Shown in pieces: positions 23,847-25,380 of a stretch of DNA of 25,380 nucleotides. The DNA is from a bacterium. Its GTDB lineage: Bacteria > Hydrothermota > UBA3072 > B12-G15. Made by a program: the position numbers and the translations under genes. The stretch covers positions 1 through 25,380 of the forward strand of contig QNDZ01000004.1 of assembly GCA_003646055.1 (NCBI GenBank), in the 5' to 3' direction. Under the pieces are notes generated by a model, which was given only the letters and a program-made list of their open reading frames with translations, was not told where the DNA came from and did not search any database. Position 1 is the first letter of the stretch; the number at the start of each line of letters is the position of its first letter.

Positions 23847-25380
23847 ATGCAACTGGGTAGATTGCTTGTAAATGCAGGTTTAATTTCTGAGGACCAGCTT
23901 TCAAAGGCCCTTGAGGAACAGAAAAAAACTGCTGAAAAAATAGGAAGTATCCTGATAAAACTTGATTATATTGACGAAGATACCCTTCTCAAGTTTCTCA
24001 GTAAACAATTCCGTGTTCCTTCAATAAGCATTGAGCCCCAGGATGTTGACCCTGATGTAATAAAACTCATACCACCTGATATGGCAAACAGGTATGAGGT
24101 ATTCCCGATACGAAGAAAAGGCAGAACATTGATACTTGGTATGGTGAATCCAGGTGATATTACTGCAATAGATGCTGTAAAATTTGCCACTGGTTTTGAG
24201 GTTGAGCCAGTGGTTATAGCACACTCCAAAATGAAAACACTACTTGAAAAGTTCTACAAGGTTACAAAGGAAATAAGGAGTGTTTCTGATGTTGAAGAAC
24301 CTGAAGAGGAAGAATTCTTTGATTTTGAAGACGATGCAGAGATTGAACTTGAGGAAGAGGAAGAAGAGGAAGATATCTCCTCTGCATCAGCCCAGCCAGT
24401 TATAAAACTTGTTAATTACCTTATCTCCAATGCAGTGAGGAGAAAAGCAAGTGATATTCACATTGAACCCTTTGAGAAGGTTCTCAGGGTAAGATACAGA
24501 ATAGATGGTGTTCTCCAGCAGGTTGCAGAACCTCCGTACAGTTTGAAAAATGCAATTGTCTCAAGAATCAAGATAATGACGGGTACAATGGATGTTGCAG
24601 AAAGAAGGGTGCCTCAGGATGGAAGAATCAGGATAAAGGTGGATGGAAAACCCATTGACCTGAGGGTTAGTATTATTCCAACAATCTATGGTGAAAAGGT
24701 TGTTATGAGGATACTGGACAAGTCATCACTCATGCTTGACATGACACAACTGGGATTTGAGCCTGATAACCTTCAAAAATTCATTGCAGCAATAGAAAAA
24801 CCCTTTGGACTTGTGCTTGTTACAGGACCAACAGGTAGTGGTAAGTCAACAACCCTTTATTCTGCACTTGCAAGACTGAATAAGCCTGAAATACAGATTC
24901 TCACTGTTGAAGACCCTGTTGAGTACAACATAAAAGGTATCAATCAGGTTCAGGTGAATGAAGAGATAGGTTTTGATTTCTCAATGGCACTCAGGGCATT
25001 CCTGAGGCAATCCCCCAATGTAATACTTGTTGGTGAGATAAGGGACAGTGAAACCGCTTCAATAGCCATCCGGGCAGCACTTACAGGTCACCTTGTTCTA
25101 TCAACCATTCATACAAATGATGCCCCAAGCACGGTGAACAGGCTCGTTGATATGGGCATAGAACCCTTCCTTGTTGCATCATCCCTCAATCTTATTCAGG
25201 CACAGAGGCTTATGAGAAAGGTTTGCCCAAAGTGTAAGGAGCCCTATGAGCCAGAGGAGAAACTCCTGAGGGAGGCAGGTATAGAGCCTGAGATGGTAAA
25301 GGGAGGAACACTGTACAAGAGGGGCAAGGGATGCCAGTTGTGTGGTTTCACTGGATACAAAGGAAGGATTGCTGTTACAG
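23847..25380 (+). CDS. PilB/GspE-family assembly ATPase, second tandem copy (3' end outside window)
   Basis: Starts two bases after the stop of the first copy, with GAGG eight bases upstream of the ATG. The visible 511 residues have the same plan: N-terminal MshEN domain (MQLGRLLVNAGLISEDQLSKA), a longer acidic linker rich in Glu/Asp, DIHIEP, Walker A GPTGSGKSTT, Asp box LTVEDPVEY, Walker B NVILVGEIRD and His box STIHTND. Zinc cysteines appear in CPKCKEP and CQLCGFTGYKGRI. It clearly differs from its neighbour in linker and Walker A, so it is an old paralogue, not a recent copy. The frame is still open at the window edge; a membrane platform gene (PilC/GspF) might follow. Confidence 0.95.
   Translation, partial: MQLGRLLVNAGLISEDQLSKALEEQKKTAEKIGSILIKLDYIDEDTLLKFLSKQFRVPSISIEPQDVDPDVIKLIPPDMANRYEVFPIRRKGRTLILGMVNPGDITAIDAVKFATGFEVEPVVIAHSKMKTLLEKFYKVTKEIRSVSDVEEPEEEEFFDFEDDAEIELEEEEEEEDISSASAQPVIKLVNYLISNAVRRKASDIHIEPFEKVLRVRYRIDGVLQQVAEPPYSLKNAIVSRIKIMTGTMDVAERRVPQDGRIRIKVDGKPIDLRVSIIPTIYGEKVVMRILDKSSLMLDMTQLGFEPDNLQKFIAAIEKPFGLVLVTGPTGSGKSTTLYSALARLNKPEIQILTVEDPVEYNIKGINQVQVNEEIGFDFSMALRAFLRQSPNVILVGEIRDSETASIAIRAALTGHLVLSTIHTNDAPSTVNRLVDMGIEPFLVASSLNLIQAQRLMRKVCPKCKEPYEPEEKLLREAGIEPEMVKGGTLYKRGKGCQLCGFTGYKGRIAVT

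Overview
The window looks like a core-genome stretch from an anaerobic, probably thermophilic, uncultured bacterium with an outer membrane. The clues are a type IX secretion (T9SS)-like C-terminal sorting domain, a PorV-like barrel, LolA-like and Wzi-like envelope proteins, a fermentative/bifurcating energy operon (acetate kinase plus NfnAB), and a preference for AGA/AGG and ATA codons. This fits FCB-like candidate lineages (WOR-3/Hydrothermae-type), but placement from one window is inference. Almost every base is coding; no transposase, phage gene, integrase or CRISPR array was seen.

Layout: (1) 1-816, minus: tRNA-Ala(CGC), then tRNA-Thr(UGU)-Tyr-Gly-Thr(GGU)-tuf, the same order as E. coli thrU-tyrU-glyT-thrT-tufB. 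(2) 860-1388, minus: an Rrf2-family Fe-S regulator overlapped by a tiny YHS-like reading frame interrupted by an in-frame TGA. (3) 1583-5521, plus: overlapping operon ndk-ackA-nfnA-nfnB. (4) 5529-14385, minus: ftsK-lolA-like-queG, then a giant secreted protein split by one frameshift, then rsmE-DUF72. (5) 14499-19084, plus: adenine deaminase, a Wzi-like outer-membrane protein, a YD-repeat-like cytoplasmic protein and a stand-alone cyclic-nucleotide-binding protein, all overlapping. (6) 19064-21951, minus: an EF-G-like GTPase and a PorV-like barrel. (7) 22156-end, plus: two tandem PilB/GspE-type secretion ATPases, the second cut by the window edge.

The most striking signal is regulatory. Several unit-leading genes (ndk, ftsK, the first pilB/gspE, and probably rsmE and ade) have no Shine-Dalgarno. 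Their promoters put the -10 element only 6 to 8 nt before the ATG; in ndk, ftsK and pilB/gspE the TTGAC(A/T) -35 begins exactly 35 nt before the ATG. This predicts leaderless mRNAs. Other unit-leading genes here (tuf, rrf2, the EF-G-like gene, the surface-protein gene) have strong AGGAGG-type sites, so two initiation modes appear to coexist. Promoters are also interleaved with the preceding gene's terminator or stop codon at three places.

Other points worth a second look are the YHS-like micro-ORF with an in-frame TGA, a degenerate G4 motif (SKIN) in the EF-G-like protein, very short uncharged signal peptides on envelope proteins, and the frameshift in the roughly 1,240-residue surface protein.
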